From an uncultured Tissierellia bacterium (GTDB taxonomy: Bacteria; Bacillota; Clostridia; Tissierellales; Peptoniphilaceae): DNA of 35,450 nucleotides. Each line of letters opens with the position of its first letter. Within the stretch, counting starts at the first letter, position 1. Positions 33,259 to 35,450 of the stretch are shown in pieces. A program made the translations under genes and the position numbers. The DNA lies in contig CAMYAK010000013.1 in assembly GCA_947253765.1 (NCBI GenBank), positions 1 to 35,450 on the forward strand, read 5' to 3'. The notes below the pieces were generated by a model. It worked only from the letters and a program-made list of their open reading frames with translations. It was not told the origin of the DNA and made no database searches.

Positions 33259-33895
33259 GAAAATAAGAGAGGAAATATCCGGTGGACTTTTGGATATAAA
33301 AGCCGTTTTTTTGAGGCCTGACCGTCCTTTTGTGTGGGCTTCAGGAATAAAATCTCCAATTTATACGGACAACAGACTGATTCTTTCATATCCGGACTTG
33401 AGGACCAAGGTTGAAAAAGCCTTGGCTGAGATGGTCAAAGAATACTTCCCGGAGGCACAGGCCCTAATGGGAACAGCCACAGCCGGCATTGCCCATGCTG
33501 CCATCGTTGCCGACCTGCTCAACCTTCCAATGGGCTATGTAAGGTCATCTTCAAAGGATCATGGTAGAAATAACAGGATAGAAGGCAAGCTTGAAGAGGG
33601 CTCTAAGGTTGTTGTAATCGAAGACCTTATTTCAACCGGGGGGTCTCTGCTGGAATGCGTAAGATGTCTGAGGGAAGCGGGGGCCCAAGTCCTTGGAGCT
33701 ATTTCAATCTTCTCTTACAATATGGAAAAATCAAAAAACAATTTCAAAGAAGAAAACCTGTCGGTTTACAGCCTGACCAATTTTGACACCATAATAGAGA
33801 CGGCTGCCAAGTCTTCATACATAAAAGAAGAGGATAAGGGTAAATTGCTGGCTTTCAGGGATAATCCGGATGATGACTCCTGGATAAGGGCTTAA
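33248..33895 (+). CDS. pyrE: Orotate phosphoribosyltransferase
   Basis: A 215-aa enzyme that joins orotate to PRPP giving OMP. FVWASGIKSPIYTDNR is the substrate loop, GTATAGIAHAA the pyrophosphate loop, and VVIEDLISTGGSLLE the PRPP motif. AAGGAGG at 33236-33242 with 5-nt spacing supports GTG 33248 as start within the pyrF 3' end, suggesting coupled synthesis of the last two pathway enzymes. Confidence 0.95.
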   Translation: MENKKIREEISGGLLDIKAVFLRPDRPFVWASGIKSPIYTDNRLILSYPDLRTKVEKALAEMVKEYFPEAQALMGTATAGIAHAAIVADLLNLPMGYVRSSSKDHGRNNRIEGKLEEGSKVVVIEDLISTGGSLLECVRCLREAGAQVLGAISIFSYNMEKSKNNFKEENLSVYSLTNFDTIIETAAKSSYIKEEDKGKLLAFRDNPDDDSWIRA

Positions 33896-33925
33896 GTGCC
33901 TATAAATTTAAAATTAGGAGGAAAA

Positions 33926-34843
33926 ATGAAAGATCTGATAAAAATCAACGATCTCACTCCCCAAGAAATTGACCAACTTATTGAGGTAGCTGAGGACATA
34001 ATCGCCAATCCTGACAAATATAGGAAGGCTTGCGAAAACAAAATATTGGCAACACTTTTCTATGAGCCGTCAACAAGAACAAGGCTTTCTTTCACATCGG
34101 CAATGATGAGCTTGGGCGGCAATGTTCTGGGATTTTCTTCTGCTGCAGCCTCATCAGTATCCAAGGGTGAGTCGGTTGCCGATACAGCCAGGACAGCTGA
34201 GTGCTTCGCCGACATTATAGCTATGAGGCACCCGAAAGAAGGTGCACCCCTGGTAGCAGCCACAAATGTCGACATACCGGTTATAAACGCAGGAGACGGC
34301 GGCCACCACCACCCAACCCAAACCCTGACCGACCTTTTAACGATTTCAAGAGAGATGGGCCACCTGGACAACTTGGTTGTGGGCTGCTGCGGAGACCTTA
34401 AATTCGGAAGGACAGTTCATTCCCTGATCATGGCAATGTCCAGGTACAAGAACATAAAGTTCATACTGATTTCGCCGGAGGAGCTGGAGCTGCCTGAGAA
34501 TGTTAAAACGGAGATTCTGGATAAGAACAATATCCCATATGAAGAAATAAGATCTCTTGACGAGGCCATGCCTAAACTTGACATCCTGTATATGACGAGG
34601 GTTCAAAAAGAGAGATTTTTCAACGAGGCCGACTATATGAGACTCAAAGATTCATATATTCTTACACCGGCCAAGCTGAAATTGGCTAAAAAGGATATTA
34701 GGATCCTCCATCCGCTGCCAAGGGTTAATGAGATTTCAACAGCGGTTGATGCCGACCCCAGGGCGGCTTACTTCCGCCAGGTCAAGAATGGCAAATATAT
34801 AAGAATGGCATTGATTATGAAATTATTGGGGGTTGAAATATGA
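33926..34843 (+). CDS. pyrB: Aspartate carbamoyltransferase, catalytic subunit
   Basis: A 305-aa enzyme for the committed pyrimidine step. FYEPSTRTRLSF binds carbamoyl phosphate, HHHPTQTLTDL is typical of aspartate rather than ornithine carbamoyltransferase, and HPLPRVNEI binds aspartate. The start at ATG 33926 follows TAGGAGG; an upstream in-frame GTG at 33896 has no ribosome site. The length matches the E. coli-type PyrB that works with PyrI, encoded directly after (4-nt overlap). Confidence 0.96.
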   Translation: MKDLIKINDLTPQEIDQLIEVAEDIIANPDKYRKACENKILATLFYEPSTRTRLSFTSAMMSLGGNVLGFSSAAASSVSKGESVADTARTAECFADIIAMRHPKEGAPLVAATNVDIPVINAGDGGHHHPTQTLTDLLTISREMGHLDNLVVGCCGDLKFGRTVHSLIMAMSRYKNIKFILISPEELELPENVKTEILDKNNIPYEEIRSLDEAMPKLDILYMTRVQKERFFNEADYMRLKDSYILTPAKLKLAKKDIRILHPLPRVNEISTAVDADPRAAYFRQVKNGKYIRMALIMKLLGVEI

Positions 34844-35271
34844 TTATAGGCGATTTAAAAGAAGGCATAGTAATTGACCACATTCCTAACGGCAAGGGAA
34901 GAGCCCTGTACCACTATCTTGGGCTGGACAAGCTGGATTGCCAGGTTGCCCTGATAGAACATGCCGACTCAAGTAAAAGAGGGAAAAAAGATATTCTAAA
35001 AGTCGGCAAACCCATAAAATTGAACTTTGAACTCTTGGGCTATTTCGACCCGCAGATCTCTATCAATGTGATAGAAAACAATAAGGTCGTAGAAAAGATC
35101 CATCCTGAGCTGCCTGAGACTGTCACAAATATCATACATTGTAAAAACCCCAGGTGTATAAGTTCAATAGAGCAGGAGCTGCCCCAGGTTTTCCGACTTA
35201 CGGATGCGGAGACCAAAACTTATAGGTGCATATACTGCGACACGATAGGGGAACATATTGAGGAAATTTAA
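34840..35271 (+). CDS. pyrI: Aspartate carbamoyltransferase, regulatory subunit
   Basis: A 143-aa regulatory subunit. The N-terminal nucleotide-binding part (IVIDHIPNGKGRALYHYL) and the C-terminal zinc site (CKNPRC, then CIYC) are both intact. In enteric bacteria PyrI lets CTP and ATP control PyrB. Its presence beside PyrR implies control both of transcription and of enzyme activity (inference). It ends the operon; no classical terminator follows. Confidence 0.95.
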   Translation: MIIGDLKEGIVIDHIPNGKGRALYHYLGLDKLDCQVALIEHADSSKRGKKDILKVGKPIKLNFELLGYFDPQISINVIENNKVVEKIHPELPETVTNIIHCKNPRCISSIEQELPQVFRLTDAETKTYRCIYCDTIGEHIEEI

Positions 35272-35321
35272 AAGTTATTAAGCTTATATTTTTCTGATAT
35301 AATAAAGGTCCTGACACTAAA

Positions 35322-35344
35322 AATTTTCAAGATATTTGAAAATT
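35322..35344. repeat. AT-rich inverted repeat after pyrI
   Basis: AATTTTCAA and TTGAAAATT are separated by GATAT. There is no T tract and GC content is low, so it is at best a weak terminator. It abuts the tRNA-Glu promoter. Confidence 0.4.
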
Positions 35345-35347
35345 AAC

Positions 35348-35376
35348 TTGACAAAGACTCCGATTTTATTTAGACT
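35348..35376 (+). promoter_or_regulatory. Promoter of the tRNA-Glu gene
   Basis: A perfect TTGACA (35348-35353) and TAGACT (35371-35376) are 17 bp apart. The tRNA begins 21 bp further on. Confidence 0.7.
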
Positions 35377-35397
35377 GTTTGAGTAACTTAAATTTGG

Positions 35398-35450
35398 GGC
35401 CCTATGGTCAAGCGGTTAAGACATCGCCCTTTCACGGCGGTATCCCGGGT
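35398..35450 (+). tRNA. tRNA-Glu (anticodon TTC), cut by window end
   Basis: The 5' acceptor GGCCCTA is followed by the D arm GGTCAAGCGGTTAAGAC, the anticodon stem CGCC/GGCG with loop CTTTCAC (anticodon TTC), and the start of the T arm. The layout is typical of bacterial tRNA-Glu. The T loop and 3' acceptor lie beyond the window. Confidence 0.93.

Noticed and set aside
1..35450. CRISPR array, prophage or intact insertion sequence
   Set aside because: No regularly spaced repeats, no phage structural genes and no complete transposase with terminal repeats were seen.

Overview
The window looks like core chromosome of a low-to-moderate GC, Gram-positive, anaerobic Firmicute. A Tissierellia/Peptoniphilaceae-type organism is my best inference. 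The signs are strong AGGAGG ribosome sites, frequent TTG and GTG starts, an ntp-type rotary ATPase, a PyrR-controlled pyr operon with the NAD-linked PyrK/PyrDB pair, CWB2 wall-anchor repeats and an EndoA-type toxin. The species cannot be named from the sequence alone.

Layout. Positions 1-75 carry a tRNA-Arg on the minus strand with its own promoter. Positions 237-1664 carry pepD. Positions 1810-10335 hold a complete nine-gene V/A-type ATPase operon, ntpFIKECGABD, whose proteolipid keeps the Na+-ligand pattern of Enterococcus hirae NtpK. A fused ABC exporter follows (10452-12236). Positions 12.3-17.1 kb are an AT-richer accessory island: a secreted papain-fold protease, a CWB2 wall protein, a lipoprotein with an I42 (chagasin)-like layout, a strong terminator, then wreckage (an ISL3 transposase fragment, a decayed YhcG/DUF1016 nuclease and an orphan minus-strand terminator). 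Core genes resume with copA (17109-19463). Next come a transmembrane Ser/Thr kinase overlapping a gene for a secreted, C-terminally anchored protein of unknown function (19605-22350), a metallophosphoesterase, a divergent RelA/SpoT-domain protein, an MTA/SAH-deaminase-like amidohydrolase, an AcpS-NnrD fusion, a MazF/EndoA toxin without a visible antitoxin, and map. Positions 28.65-35.27 kb are the pyrimidine operon pyrR-C-K-D-F-E-B-I behind a PyrR attenuator. The window ends inside a tRNA-Glu that has its own promoter.

How the parts work together. The ATPase operon encodes a membrane rotor (I, K), stalks (E, F, C, G, D) and head (A3B3). The pyr operon covers pyrimidine steps from carbamoyl phosphate to UMP, with PyrR-UMP attenuation of transcription and PyrI as a likely allosteric subunit; carbamoyl-phosphate synthetase lies elsewhere. 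A recurring theme is that the terminator of one gene overlaps the promoter of the next (near 1.7, 10.4, 23.4 and 28.65 kb).

Most novel points: the protease / CWB2 / lipoprotein cassette as a possible surface protease-inhibitor module; the AcpS-NnrD fusion coupled to an antitoxin-less EndoA; and the kinase with an extracytoplasmic domain plus its overlapping secreted partner.
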